Assembly: GCA_902542325.1 (NCBI GenBank)
Contig: CACBUE010000003.1
Span: 1-64,000, forward strand
DNA from: an uncultured SAR86 cluster bacterium
GTDB taxonomy: Bacteria > Pseudomonadota > Gammaproteobacteria > Magnimaribacterales > Magnimaribacteraceae
DNA length: 64,000 bases
Direction: 5' to 3'
The first letter of the stretch is position 1; each line of letters begins with the position of its first letter. The notes under the pieces were generated by a model. That model saw nothing but the letters and a program-made list of their open reading frames with translations, had not been told where the DNA came from and did no database searches. Both the position numbers and the translations under genes were made by a program. Of this stretch, positions 24,658 through 34,102 are shown one piece after another.

Positions 24658-26523
24658 ATGAAAAAAATAATGGCCATAGGATGCTTCTTGGCTCTCATTA
24701 ACGGATGTGGAAGCACAAATGAAGAAGACTTACTTAGAAATATTACGCAGGGACAATTGATAGGCGTAGAAGCCAATAATAATACATATGCATGGAAAGG
24801 AATTCCTTTTGCGCAACCTCCATTAGAGGAATTAAGATGGAAGGCTCCCTTAGCTCCATTGAATTTTGATTCAATATTTGATGCCTCAAAATTTGCTGAC
24901 ATATGTTTTCAAAGAGATGGGGTGATGACTGGAAATGAAGGCGGATGGTCAGGATCAGAGGATTGTTTGTATCTGAATGTCTGGACACCCGATTGGTCTG
25001 CAGAAGATGTAAAAAGTCAAAAAGCGCCAGTAATGATGTGGATACATGGAGGAGGAAATACCATTGGTTCTGCTGACACATATGATCCATCTCATATTGT
25101 CTCAGAACATAATGTAATCGTAGTTACAGTTCAGTACAGGATGTCTAATTTGGGGTGGTTTAGGCATCCTGTACTCAGACAAGAAAATTCTTCTGAAGAG
25201 GATAAATCAGGTAATTTTGGGACCTTAGATAACATAATGGCCCTTAAATGGATAAGCGAAAATATTGAAAATTTTGGAGGAGATCGAGATAACATAACAA
25301 TTTATGGTGAGTCAGCTGGTGGTCATAATGTAGCAGCACTATATGCCTCTCCCATAGCAGAGGGCTTATTTCATAAGGCTATTGTTCAAAGTGGGATACT
25401 CTCTCATTCTTCAATAAATGATGCTGAGTCTTACTATCCAGAGAGTGGTATTTCTGGAATACAAAGTTCTAAAGAAGTAATCAATAGACTTATGTTAAGT
25501 GATGGCACTGTTGATAGTCTAGAAGAAGGCAGGGTTAAACAGGACTCAATGGATTTAAAGGATCTAGAAAGTTATTTAAGAGCCAAATCACCAGAAGAGC
25601 TATTAATAGCTTATTCGGATGCGAGACCAAAAAAAGGTGGTATGACGAGAGCTTTTAATGATGGTTATGTAATAAGAAAAGAAGGTATTTATGAAACTTT
25701 TGTAAATAATAAGCTTCCAAGAGTACCCATTATGCTCGGTACAACCAGGTATGAAACCAAATTATTCAATATGCGAAATCCTGACTTTGTTAAATGGGGA
25801 GAAGGAGAGGGCTTTATCGCTAGAACGCTTTCGCAATTTGGTATTGATGAGCTTCCGTTAGAGATATTAAGACCAGATTATTACAATGCAATAAATCAAT
25901 ACGCATCTGATTCATGGAAAGAGAGAGCAGTTGATTCTCCGTCACGAGATCTTATAAATACGGGTTATAAAAGTACTTTTGCTTATAGATTTGATTGGGA
26001 TGAGTTACCAAATGTTTTAGGTATGGATTTCGCAGAACTCATTGGATCAGCTCATGCCATGGAATTATTGTTTCTATTTCCTGCCGGACTAGAAAATATA
26101 ATAGTTAAAAATTTGGTTATCGAAGATCAAGAAAGTGTAACCAAATTATCTGATCAGATGATGTCATATTGGGCAGAGTTTGCTTACTCTGGAAAACCAG
26201 GCAAGGGAAGGTCAAATGATTTACCTGAGTGGACTGCATGGTCAGATCAGGGCAAATATATGATTTTGGATTCTGAGTTAGACCAAGGCCTAATCATGTC
26301 AAATGACGAAATTACTAAAAGTTCGATTGTAAGTAATTTAGAAAAGGATACTCGATTAACTTTAGTAGAGAAGTGTGAATCACTTTTTGCACTCACCTAC
26401 GGAGAAGATTTACCACAGGAAACATTCGATGGTTTTAGTGACGGGTATTGTTTATCATTGGATTATTCAGAGTTACTTAAAAGGATTGAAAATAGAGGAG
26501 AAGATGATGACCAAGAAAGTTGA
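24658..26523 (+). CDS. Lipoprotein carboxylesterase (type B family)
   Basis: A 621-residue type B carboxylesterase with a lipoprotein signal peptide (MKKIMAIGCFLALINGC, lipidated at Cys17), so probably periplasmic or outer-membrane bound. YAWKGIPFAQPPLEELRWKAP, SEDCLYLNVW, the oxyanion loop MMWIHGGGN, and ITIYGESAGGHNV with the nucleophilic serine are all canonical; GSAHAMELLFLF carries the histidine. It would hydrolyse esters outside the cytoplasm. GGGGAG at 24650-24655 is the Shine-Dalgarno. The next gene starts inside its last 17 bases. Confidence 0.92.
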   Translation: MKKIMAIGCFLALINGCGSTNEEDLLRNITQGQLIGVEANNNTYAWKGIPFAQPPLEELRWKAPLAPLNFDSIFDASKFADICFQRDGVMTGNEGGWSGSEDCLYLNVWTPDWSAEDVKSQKAPVMMWIHGGGNTIGSADTYDPSHIVSEHNVIVVTVQYRMSNLGWFRHPVLRQENSSEEDKSGNFGTLDNIMALKWISENIENFGGDRDNITIYGESAGGHNVAALYASPIAEGLFHKAIVQSGILSHSSINDAESYYPESGISGIQSSKEVINRLMLSDGTVDSLEEGRVKQDSMDLKDLESYLRAKSPEELLIAYSDARPKKGGMTRAFNDGYVIRKEGIYETFVNNKLPRVPIMLGTTRYETKLFNMRNPDFVKWGEGEGFIARTLSQFGIDELPLEILRPDYYNAINQYASDSWKERAVDSPSRDLINTGYKSTFAYRFDWDELPNVLGMDFAELIGSAHAMELLFLFPAGLENIIVKNLVIEDQESVTKLSDQMMSYWAEFAYSGKPGKGRSNDLPEWTAWSDQGKYMILDSELDQGLIMSNDEITKSSIVSNLEKDTRLTLVEKCESLFALTYGEDLPQETFDGFSDGYCLSLDYSELLKRIENRGEDDDQES

Positions 26524-27109
26524 TTTTTATTTTGATTTTGCAAGCCCAAATGCTTATTTAAGCCACAAGGTAATGCAATCTATTAAGGAGAGAACAGGAG
26601 CTGAAATTAACTACATTCCAGTTTTGTTGGGCGGCATTTTCAAACTCACTAATAATAAACCCCCAATGGAACAGTTCTTTGGGGTAAAGAATAAAAATGA
26701 ATACCAAAATATCGAAATGCAACGTTTCATTCAAAGATACGGTTTGGATAAATTCCAAATGAATCCTCATTTTCCTGTAATTAGTTTACAAATTATCAGA
26801 GGTGCAGTGGCTGCTGATATGGATGGTTATCTCGAAGAATACATAGATAAGATTTTGATTCATATGTGGGAAGAGCCAAAAAAAATGGATGATCCAGAAG
26901 TTATTAAAGCTGCATTCGAGGAATCCGGACTTGATGCAGATAAATTGATGAATCAGATGCAAGATCCAGAGGTGAAAGCAAAATTAATATCAAATACCGA
27001 AGCTGCAGCAGAAAGAGGAGTTTTTGGAATACCCACCTTTTTTGTTGAGGATGAAATGTACTTCGGTAAAGATAATTTATGGCAAGTGGAGGAGAAACTT
27101 GGTGAATAA
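26507..27109 (+). CDS. DsbA-like 2-hydroxychromene-2-carboxylate isomerase / kappa-GST family
   Basis: A 200-residue protein starting at ATG 26507, six bases after GAGGAG (26495-26500); the ATG at 26504 is too close. VDFYFDFASPNAYLSHKVM is the family N-terminus, where Ser replaces the CxxC of DsbA and binds glutathione, and VFGIPTFFVEDEMYFGKDNL is the typical cis-Pro end. Family members isomerise aromatic ring-cleavage products using glutathione. It overlaps the esterase by 17 bases and the next gene by 8. Confidence 0.9.
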   Translation: MTKKVDFYFDFASPNAYLSHKVMQSIKERTGAEINYIPVLLGGIFKLTNNKPPMEQFFGVKNKNEYQNIEMQRFIQRYGLDKFQMNPHFPVISLQIIRGAVAADMDGYLEEYIDKILIHMWEEPKKMDDPEVIKAAFEESGLDADKLMNQMQDPEVKAKLISNTEAAAERGVFGIPTFFVEDEMYFGKDNLWQVEEKLGE

Positions 27110-28211
27110 GCTTCTTACACCTTTAAATTTTACTAGAGGACCTGATATGAAGAACAGGTTTATGCTTGCTCCCTTAACGAATTCTCAGAGCCATGAAGAT
27201 GGCGTAATGTCTGAAGAGGAATTCCATTGGTTAACGATGAGAGCACGAGGCGGTTTTGGACTAACCATGACTTGCGCTTCTCATATACAGGCGGTAGGCA
27301 AAGGTTTTCCAGGTCAAATGGGTGTATTTTCAGATGACCATTTAGAGGGTTTAACTAGGTTAGCCAAAGAAATTAATGATCAGGATAGTATTTCAATTGT
27401 GCAATTGCATCATGCCGGTATGCGTTCTCCAAAAGAACTGATTGGTGAAGATCCGGTTTGTCCCTCAGACAATGAGGAGTTTTCAGCTCGCGCATTAACT
27501 TTAGACGAAGTGAAAACTCTGAGAGACGATTTCATAGCTGGAGCAGTGAGATCTGAGAAAGCGGGTTTTGATGGTGTAGAACTTCACGGCGCTCATGGTT
27601 ATACTATCTGTCAGTTTTTAAGTGACGAAGTCAACCTCAGGGATGATGAATATGGAGGTGATTTGGAAGGTAGAGCCCGTTTACTCAATGAAATAATTGA
27701 TGGTGTTAGATCAGAATGTTCCAGTGAATTTATGCTCGGTGTTAGATTATCTTCCGAAAGATTTGGCATAAAATTAGGAGAATCTAAACAACTTGCTGAA
27801 GAGCTTATGGTGTCGGATAAATTGGATTTCTTGGACATGTCTTTATGGGATTCATTTAAAGAGCCTCAAGAAGAAGAATTCAAAGGTAAATCATTGTTAC
27901 AACATTTTGCTGAGCTTGAAAAAGGGAATACCAGATTGGGTGTCGCGGGCAATATCAGAACTCCGCAAGATGCAACTCGTGCTATGGAAGAAGATATCGA
28001 CTGGATAATGTTAGGCAGAGCTGCAATATTGAATCATAACTTTCCGGAGCTTTATGCAGAAAACCCAGAATTTGAAACTCCAGTCATTCCTGTATCAGTT
28101 GAATATCTAGCTGGTGAGGGTCTGTCCCCAAAATTTATCAATTACATGTCTAATTGGGGATTTGTTGATGGCTATGACGATAAAATGAAAGAAGCTCTCA
28201 CAAAAGCTTAA
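27102..28211 (+). CDS. Old yellow enzyme family NADH:flavin oxidoreductase
   Basis: A 369-residue FMN barrel enzyme. GTG 27102 is chosen: GGAGGAG at 27088-27094 is well placed and the protein then begins NKLLTPLNFTRGPDMKNRFMLAPLTN. ELHGAHGYTICQFLSDEVNLRDDEYGGDLEGRARLLNEII is the family signature with the active-site His. The Tyr normally found 3 residues after His-x-x-His is present (HGAHGY). It reduces activated C=C bonds or dienoyl-CoA-like substrates. Overlaps the isomerase by 8 bases. Confidence 0.92.
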   Translation: MNKLLTPLNFTRGPDMKNRFMLAPLTNSQSHEDGVMSEEEFHWLTMRARGGFGLTMTCASHIQAVGKGFPGQMGVFSDDHLEGLTRLAKEINDQDSISIVQLHHAGMRSPKELIGEDPVCPSDNEEFSARALTLDEVKTLRDDFIAGAVRSEKAGFDGVELHGAHGYTICQFLSDEVNLRDDEYGGDLEGRARLLNEIIDGVRSECSSEFMLGVRLSSERFGIKLGESKQLAEELMVSDKLDFLDMSLWDSFKEPQEEEFKGKSLLQHFAELEKGNTRLGVAGNIRTPQDATRAMEEDIDWIMLGRAAILNHNFPELYAENPEFETPVIPVSVEYLAGEGLSPKFINYMSNWGFVDGYDDKMKEALTKA

Positions 28212-29005
28212 TTCAAAAAGCTATCGTCTTTCTCTACCATAAGGTCATATATGGGTTGGTAGCTTGCCCACATTCCAAAAGGTGAGCCCACCTGACCTCT
28301 AGTTACTTCTGCCACGTCATCAGGAATTCTTTGCATCTGTCCAACATTCTCTGCTAGCAGCTGAGATTGGCAGCATCGATCCATTGAAAGGAATCCCCAG
28401 GCAGCTTCATCAACAGTTTTTCCAGTTGTTAAAAGTCCATGATTTTTTAATATAGCTGCTTTTTTATTCCCCAATGCTTCTGCAATTCTATCTCCCTCAC
28501 TTGTCTCAAGAACAACTCCTGTAAAGTCATCAAAAAGGACATGATTGTCATAAAAAGCACAAGAATCTTGCGTTATTGGTTCTAATAACCTACCCATCGA
28601 TGAAAAAGTTTTTCCATACATTGAATGAGAATGTGCTGCTGCATTAAGATCAGGATGGTTCATATGAAGTCTGGAATGGATAGCAAAAGCTGCATTGTTG
28701 ACAGGCCTATCCCCAATTACAATATCTCCATCATGACTTACTAGCAATAAATCAGATACTTTCATTTGCCCGAAGTGCACTCCAAAAGGATTCACCCAGA
28801 AATGATCCTTATGTTCCGGATCTCTTAATGTTATGTGGCCAGCAAGTCCTTCATCGAAACCAAAGTGAGCAAACATACGAAAAGCACTCGCTAACCTTTC
28901 CAGGCCATGGCGCCTTTCCTCATCAATTGAATTAAATTCAGGAGGGTTTAAGTTACCTCTATTTCTTGGCTCCGTTTTTCCTTTTGTTACATCTATTTCC
29001 ATCAT
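28208..29005 (-). CDS. Class II aldolase/adducin-domain protein
   Basis: A 265-residue zinc enzyme fold. AAHSHSMYGKTFSSMG holds two metal histidines and LKNHGLLTTGKTVDEAAW the third. The family includes fuculose- and ribulose-phosphate aldolases and many uncharacterised members with this length (often next to catabolic SDR genes). Substrate is not evident. Convergent with the OYE gene, overlapping its last 4 bases. Confidence 0.9.
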   Translation of the reverse strand: MMEIDVTKGKTEPRNRGNLNPPEFNSIDEERRHGLERLASAFRMFAHFGFDEGLAGHITLRDPEHKDHFWVNPFGVHFGQMKVSDLLLVSHDGDIVIGDRPVNNAAFAIHSRLHMNHPDLNAAAHSHSMYGKTFSSMGRLLEPITQDSCAFYDNHVLFDDFTGVVLETSEGDRIAEALGNKKAAILKNHGLLTTGKTVDEAAWGFLSMDRCCQSQLLAENVGQMQRIPDDVAEVTRGQVGSPFGMWASYQPIYDLMVEKDDSFLN

Positions 29006-29101
29006 TTGTTCTCCGGTAAAGGTAATAAATTAAATTCAGCTAATTAATCTAGCATATTTGCTAAAATATAACTCATACTACAAAAAATATAAAAGAATTT
29101 C

Positions 29102-30508
29102 ATGGCAACAAATAATTACAGGATTGAAAAAGATAGCTTAGGTGAAGTAAGAGTTCCTAGAAAAGCCCTTTGGGGAGCGCAAACACAAAGAGCAGTAAAT
29201 AACTTTCCAATTAGTGGAATAAAAATGGACTTTCCTTTTACCAAGTCTTTCGTCAAATCTTTAGGATTAATTAAAGACGCAGCAGCAAGAGCAAATTTAA
29301 AATTAAAACTTCTTCCAGCCAATAAAGCTAAAGCTATATCAAAGGCAGCTAAAGAAGTTTGGCAAGAAAAGCATCATCACGAATTCCCAATAGATGTTTT
29401 TCAAACTGGTTCTGGAACTAGTTCAAATATGAATGCTAATGAAGTCATTGCAAATCTAGCAAGCAAGAATTCTAAATTAGAGATTGGACCTAATGACGAT
29501 GTAAATATGAGTCAAAGTAGTAATGATGTTATCCCAACCGCGATAAAAGTTTCTGCCCATATGGATTTAACCCAAAAACTTTATCCAGCATTAGATAAAC
29601 TTATAAGTGAAATTGAAAATAAAGCAGAATCTGTAAAAGGTATTGTAAAAACAGGCAGAACTCATTTGATGGATGCTATGCCAGTAGATTTTTCTGATGA
29701 ACTTAAAGCTTGGTCGAGTCAGTTAACAGCTTCTCAAAAAATGCTGGAAGTGATAGAAGAAAGGTTTTTAGAAATGCCTCAAGGGGGTACAGCAGTCGGA
29801 AGTGGTATAAATGCTCATAAGCAGTTTTCGAAAATTTTTGCACAAGAGCTTACTAAATTGTCCGGAAGTAATTGCAAATGCGTAGCCAGTTCTAATTTCT
29901 TTCATGAACTCAGTGCACAAGATAGCTCTGTTCAACTCTCAGGTGAATTAAAAAATTTAGCAGTCATCCTGATGAAAATTTCTAATGATTTAAGGTGGAT
30001 GAATAGTGGACCATTGGCCGGCTTGTCTGAAATTGAATTACAAGCACTACAACCTGGGAGCAGTATCATGCCAGGTAAGGTTAATCCTGTCATACCGGAG
30101 GCCGTGACAATGGTCTCAGCTGATGTTATCGGAAATGACGTCTCCATTACGGTTGCAGCCCAAGCCGGAAATTTTCAATTAAATGTCATGTTGCCAGTTA
30201 TAGCCTACAACTTACTTAAGAGTATCAATCTTTTATCAGGAGCGATGAATGTTCTATCAAATAAAGCCATTAAAACTTTTAAAGTAAACAAGAAAAACCT
30301 TGAAGCTTCTTTATCAATGAATCCTATCCTTGTTACTGCACTTAACCCAATTATTGGTTATGAAAAGGCTGCGGAGATAGCTAAGAAAGCCTACAAGCTG
30401 GGTAGGCCAATAATTGAAGTTGCATATGAAGAAACAGATTTGACAGAGGCCCAACTTAAGAAGTTATTAAATCCCTCAAAATTAACCAAAGGAGGAATTA
30501 GTAAATAG
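29102..30508 (+). CDS. fumC: Fumarate hydratase class II
   Basis: A 468-residue member of the fumarase/aspartase superfamily. RIEKDSLGEVRVPRKALWGAQTQRAVNNF is the class II fumarase N-terminus. TGSGTSSNMNANEVIAN, KTGRTHLMDAMPV and PGSSIMPGKVNPVIPEA (signature loop with the catalytic Ser) are present. It hydrates fumarate to malate in the TCA cycle and needs no iron-sulfur cluster. It is followed 2 bases later by the pterin dehydratase gene. Confidence 0.93.
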   Translation: MATNNYRIEKDSLGEVRVPRKALWGAQTQRAVNNFPISGIKMDFPFTKSFVKSLGLIKDAAARANLKLKLLPANKAKAISKAAKEVWQEKHHHEFPIDVFQTGSGTSSNMNANEVIANLASKNSKLEIGPNDDVNMSQSSNDVIPTAIKVSAHMDLTQKLYPALDKLISEIENKAESVKGIVKTGRTHLMDAMPVDFSDELKAWSSQLTASQKMLEVIEERFLEMPQGGTAVGSGINAHKQFSKIFAQELTKLSGSNCKCVASSNFFHELSAQDSSVQLSGELKNLAVILMKISNDLRWMNSGPLAGLSEIELQALQPGSSIMPGKVNPVIPEAVTMVSADVIGNDVSITVAAQAGNFQLNVMLPVIAYNLLKSINLLSGAMNVLSNKAIKTFKVNKKNLEASLSMNPILVTALNPIIGYEKAAEIAKKAYKLGRPIIEVAYEETDLTEAQLKKLLNPSKLTKGGISK

Positions 30509-30510
30509 CT

Positions 30511-30849
30511 ATGGAAGACTTACGCAAACAAAAATGTGTTGCCTGCAGAGCAGATGCTCCTAGGGTAACTGATGATGAGCTGCCAGCTCTTTTAAAAGAG
30601 ATACCTGACTGGCGACCTATAACAAAAGATTCAGTTTTAATGCTCAATAGAGTTTTTAAATTTGATGACTATGAACAGTCTTTAAAATTTACTCAGAAAG
30701 TTGCTGCCTTAGCCGAAGAGGAAGATCATCATCCAGCAATTCTTTTGGAATGGGGCAAGGTCGAAGTTACATGGTGGACGCATAAGATTGGCGGACTCCA
30801 TAAGAATGATTTTATTGCTGCTGCAAAGACCGATAACCTAAATACCTGA
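30511..30849 (+). CDS. phhB: 4a-hydroxytetrahydrobiopterin (pterin-4a-carbinolamine) dehydratase
   Basis: A 112-residue protein. EEEDHHPAILLEWGKVEVTWWTHKIGGLHKNDF contains the His-His-Pro catalytic signature and the second conserved His. It regenerates dihydropterin from the 4a-carbinolamine made by aromatic amino-acid hydroxylases; no phenylalanine hydroxylase is in the window. An N-terminal CVACRADAP segment is an extra cysteine-containing piece seen in many bacterial members. A weak hairpin (30854-30872) follows the gene. Confidence 0.92.
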   Translation: MEDLRKQKCVACRADAPRVTDDELPALLKEIPDWRPITKDSVLMLNRVFKFDDYEQSLKFTQKVAALAEEEDHHPAILLEWGKVEVTWWTHKIGGLHKNDFIAAAKTDNLNT

Positions 30850-30853
30850 AATA

Positions 30854-30872
30854 AAAGGTTCAATTAACCTTT
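30854..30872 (+). terminator. Possible weak terminator hairpin after phhB
   Basis: AAAGGTT (30854-30860) pairs with AACCTTT (30866-30872) around a 5-base loop CAATT. No T run follows directly, so termination would be weak. Confidence 0.3.
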
Positions 30873-30910
30873 AGAATCATCTAATATCCTTGGTTTTTTA
30901 AAACTACAAG

Positions 30911-31795
30911 ATGGAACTTATTACAACTAATCCCGATTGGTTTAACCAAGCACTAGATAAAGAACATATAAGCAAGTTTGTTGAAGTAAATGGTGCTCGC
31001 ATTGAATATATGGAATGGGGAAATGCAGAAAATCAAAGTGTAATCATGCTCCACGGCACCAATGCTCATGCGCATTGGTTCAAATTCATTGGATCAATGC
31101 TCTCTGAAAAATATCATTTTGTTGTCATGAGTTTTTCAGGCATGGGTGGAAGTGACTGGAGATCATTTTATACAAGAGATACTTTCGTTGATGATGTTTG
31201 GGGAGTAGTCAAGGATACTGGGATGAAGGATCCGATAGTAGTAGGTCATAGTTTTGGCGGTATGGTCTCCTTAATAACTGCTTCAAAACATAGTGAAGAT
31301 ATGTCAGGTCTTTTACTAGTTGATTTTGTTGTGAATAAACCAGAGGAGCATCATGAATGGTATGAAGATAGAGCACCTGCAAGACCTCCAAGAATTGTAA
31401 AAGAAAGGGAGGAGCTCATTAAAAGATTCAGATTAATGCCACCTCAGCAATGCATAAATCAATATTTAGTTGATTACATTGCAGATCACTCTATTAGAGA
31501 GACTGAAAATGGTTGGGCGTGGACATTCGATCCATCTGCTTATGACGGCTTGATTATAGGTTCAGATCACTCAAAGATATTATCTGAACTCAGTTGTCCA
31601 GTCGGCTTTTATTATGGTGAGCATACTATTGAATTTAAAGAGGGTGAGTTGCAAACGATGAAAGATCTTCTTCCAGAAAATTCACCAATTTTTGGTTTAA
31701 AGGATGCACAGCATCATTTAATGTTAGATCAACCTTTGCCTTTTATTGAGAACCTTGATCGACTGATTCAAGAACTACTGACTAAATCTTCTTGA
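30911..31795 (+). CDS. Alpha/beta hydrolase
   Basis: A 294-residue alpha/beta-hydrolase. VIMLHGTNAHAHWFKFIG forms the oxyanion region, VVGHSFGGMVSLI the nucleophile elbow (Ser in GHSFGG) and LKDAQHHLMLDQP the C-terminal catalytic His. A lid of about 60 residues lies between strands 6 and 7. Specific substrate unknown; esterase, haloalkane or C-C hydrolase roles are possible. It converges with the MFS gene and overlaps it by 28 bases. Confidence 0.9.
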   Translation: MELITTNPDWFNQALDKEHISKFVEVNGARIEYMEWGNAENQSVIMLHGTNAHAHWFKFIGSMLSEKYHFVVMSFSGMGGSDWRSFYTRDTFVDDVWGVVKDTGMKDPIVVGHSFGGMVSLITASKHSEDMSGLLLVDFVVNKPEEHHEWYEDRAPARPPRIVKEREELIKRFRLMPPQQCINQYLVDYIADHSIRETENGWAWTFDPSAYDGLIIGSDHSKILSELSCPVGFYYGEHTIEFKEGELQTMKDLLPENSPIFGLKDAQHHLMLDQPLPFIENLDRLIQELLTKSS

Positions 31796-33012
31796 GGTTT
31801 TTTCATGAACCATATAATGAATATGGCCAATACAACCATAACAGTAAGCATTAGAAAAGCATTGTCGTAATTCCCATAGTATTGAAATAGAAGGGCAACA
31901 CCCGGTGTTCCAATCGCCTGGAATAAAAAAATAAAAGGCTGTGATAATCCCCTTGAAGTCCCAAAGCTTTTTGGAGTAAAAGTATTTCTAAAAAGAATAT
32001 TACTCATTGGAAGGCCAGCTCCTCCACCAAATCCAAATAAGGCGATGACTAATGCCAACTGAGTAGGGCTCTGAGTAAAAGTTATCAATAGAAGCCCTAA
32101 GGCTTGCAAAAATAAAGATATAGTTACCGCCATCCTGGGATCGAGTTTCTTTTCAACCAACCAACCGAATATAACCTTGCTCAACATAGCAGGAATAGCA
32201 TACATTCCAAATATAAATGCCGCTTGTTCTGCCCAACCTCTCTCAGCAGCATAAAATGTAAGATGAGCAAGAATAGCCATCATAGAAGAAAATTGTAGTG
32301 AGAAAACTGCTGTTAATGTCCAAAAATTCCAATTCTTTAATAGATCCTTAATTTGCCACTCCACTCCAAAATTATCTTCTGGTTCAACTCCTTCTATCTC
32401 TACTCCTCCATCTATCTCCTGACCAACATCTTCTGGTTTGTCTATAACAAGCAGAAAGATGAGGGGTGTAATAATTACTAACAAAAACAAACCAAAGACA
32501 AGATAGACTTCTCTCCACTCTAATAACAAGATATCCATCAAGAAGTATTGAGTTAGGTTGGGAAATATAAAGCCAGCAAAAGAAACACCGACAGCAGCGA
32601 AACCCAAAGCTCTTCCTGCCTGCTTTTCGAACCAAGACGAGACTAATTTTGATGTTGCTAGATTGCCCATAAGAGTCGCGCCTAAGGCAATAGGAAGTCC
32701 ATAAATTAGAATGAAAGTGAAGTAATTAAATGTGAGATAAAGTGACATCAAGCTGATTGAATAGATGAAACCTCCCCAAACAATTATTTTTTTAACAGAG
32801 TATTGGTCTAGAAGCCTTCCAACTATGGGAAAAAAGATTGCAGAGCACATCATGAATATTGGGATGGTAAGAGTTGTAACAAATCTCGAAAGATTTAGTT
32901 CTTCCTCAAGATGTAGTTGAATAACTGGATAAGTTTGGAAAGCAAAACCAACAGCAAAGAAGTCAATGGCTATAGCTATAGCCACCATACGCCATCCAAA
33001 GAAAGTGTTCAT
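31768..33012 (-). CDS. Major facilitator superfamily transporter
   Basis: A 414-residue protein with about 12 hydrophobic segments and a central cytoplasmic loop (about 205-230) rich in Glu. FFPIVGRLLDQYSVKKIIVWGG is the MFS motif A between helices 2 and 3. Overall pattern resembles the oxalate/formate-antiporter and monocarboxylate group. Probably imports or exports an organic acid at the inner membrane. It lies downstream of the SDR on the same strand with a 28-base gap. Confidence 0.9.
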   Translation of the reverse strand: MNTFFGWRMVAIAIAIDFFAVGFAFQTYPVIQLHLEEELNLSRFVTTLTIPIFMMCSAIFFPIVGRLLDQYSVKKIIVWGGFIYSISLMSLYLTFNYFTFILIYGLPIALGATLMGNLATSKLVSSWFEKQAGRALGFAAVGVSFAGFIFPNLTQYFLMDILLLEWREVYLVFGLFLLVIITPLIFLLVIDKPEDVGQEIDGGVEIEGVEPEDNFGVEWQIKDLLKNWNFWTLTAVFSLQFSSMMAILAHLTFYAAERGWAEQAAFIFGMYAIPAMLSKVIFGWLVEKKLDPRMAVTISLFLQALGLLLITFTQSPTQLALVIALFGFGGGAGLPMSNILFRNTFTPKSFGTSRGLSQPFIFLFQAIGTPGVALLFQYYGNYDNAFLMLTVMVVLAIFIIWFMKKPQEDLVSSS

Positions 33013-33040
33013 TTAAGGTTTATTTGAGATATAAAGTATT

Positions 33041-34015
33041 TTAACTCAAAGAAGAAAGAGTGTGTTCAGTTAACTCCCAAAGTTTTGATGCCTCGTCAGT
33101 GTCGACCGCCCAATCGGCAACACCCATATATCTTGCCGAAGGGCCATCTTCTTGTCTGACAGCTACATCACAATTCTCACAATAAACTCCACTAACATTA
33201 TTTAAAATAGGACTAGTAGCACACCAAAGACTGGTAGCTGCTCCCTGTGTTGGGGATTTAAAGTTAGCTGCAGCCATTTCGGAAAGTTCTCCATCTTCTC
33301 CTAACCATCCCAAGGCAATCATTTCCTCTTTTTCTAAGTGTCTCTGTAGAGGAGTAAATATTCCACCCGGATGAACAGAGTATGTTTTTATACCTTCATT
33401 TTTCATTTTGTTGCTAATCTCTACAGCTAATAAGCTAGCAGCAGTTTTAGATTGTCCGTAAGCTTTCCATTTATCATAAGACTCGTCAAAGTGAACATCT
33501 TCCCATTGAATTCCGGACAATTTATGACCTGTAGAAGAGAGGGTTACGATTCTTGCCTCTGAAGATTTCATCATTATTGGAAGTAAGCCCCTTGTCAGAA
33601 TAAAGTGACCTATATGGTTCACAGCAAACTGCAGATCCCAACCTTCTTTTGTTGGCATTCGGGGACAAGCCATCACAGCGGCATTGTTAATTAAGATGTC
33701 TAATGAGGTACCCGTATTTTTATATTCATTTACGAAATGATTGACTGAAATAGGATCCGCTAGATCCATTTCAATAATATCTTCCTCTTCAACTATTCCT
33801 GAGAGTTCTTTTTTGGCTACATCAGTTCTTCTGGCTGGCACAATTACCCTTGCCCCTGCTTCTTTTAGACCTCTTGCTGTTTCTAGACCAATACCTGAAT
33901 AACCTCCAGTAACCATAGCTACTTTTCCGCTAAGATCTATTCCTTCTAACACCTCATTAGGTTCACTTTTAGCACCAAATCCTGAATCTACAGGTTTTTG
34001 TTGTTCTGAAATCAT
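33041..34015 (-). CDS. Short-chain dehydrogenase/reductase (retinol-dehydrogenase-like)
   Basis: About 324 residues from the ATG ending at 34015, which has a good Shine-Dalgarno (AAGGGGA) seven bases upstream; the frame extends to 34084 but would overlap the promoter. GKVAMVTGGYSGIGLETARGL binds the cofactor, ILINNAAVMACP and YGQSKTAASLLAVE (catalytic Tyr and Lys) are canonical, and the length and HPGGIFTPLQRHL match the RDH/WWOX-like group. Likely NADP-dependent alcohol/ketone conversion. TATAGT on the minus strand near 34030 may be its -10 box. Confidence 0.88.
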   Translation of the reverse strand: MISEQQKPVDSGFGAKSEPNEVLEGIDLSGKVAMVTGGYSGIGLETARGLKEAGARVIVPARRTDVAKKELSGIVEEEDIIEMDLADPISVNHFVNEYKNTGTSLDILINNAAVMACPRMPTKEGWDLQFAVNHIGHFILTRGLLPIMMKSSEARIVTLSSTGHKLSGIQWEDVHFDESYDKWKAYGQSKTAASLLAVEISNKMKNEGIKTYSVHPGGIFTPLQRHLEKEEMIALGWLGEDGELSEMAAANFKSPTQGAATSLWCATSPILNNVSGVYCENCDVAVRQEDGPSARYMGVADWAVDTDEASKLWELTEHTLSSLS

Positions 34016-34065
34016 AATTTTCCCCTTTTCTATACTATACCCCATCTCTAAAGAATCTTCGGTAC

Positions 34066-34096
34066 TTGATGAAAATATGAACAAGTTCTGTATAAT
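34066..34096 (+). promoter_or_regulatory. Candidate guaB promoter giving a leaderless or near-leaderless mRNA
   Basis: A perfect TATAAT at 34091-34096 with TTGATG at 34066-34071 (19-base spacing). The guaB ATG at 34103 is only 7 bases beyond the -10 box, where transcription would normally begin. No Shine-Dalgarno precedes the ATG, and the protein start is fixed by homology to IMP dehydrogenase (MLRI). Confidence 0.5.
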
Positions 34097-34102
34097 TTAA
34101 AA

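Noticed and set aside
24444-24902. 152-residue minus-strand open frame across the SDR and esterase genes
   Set aside because: It is antisense to two supported genes and has no ribosome site or recognisable motif.
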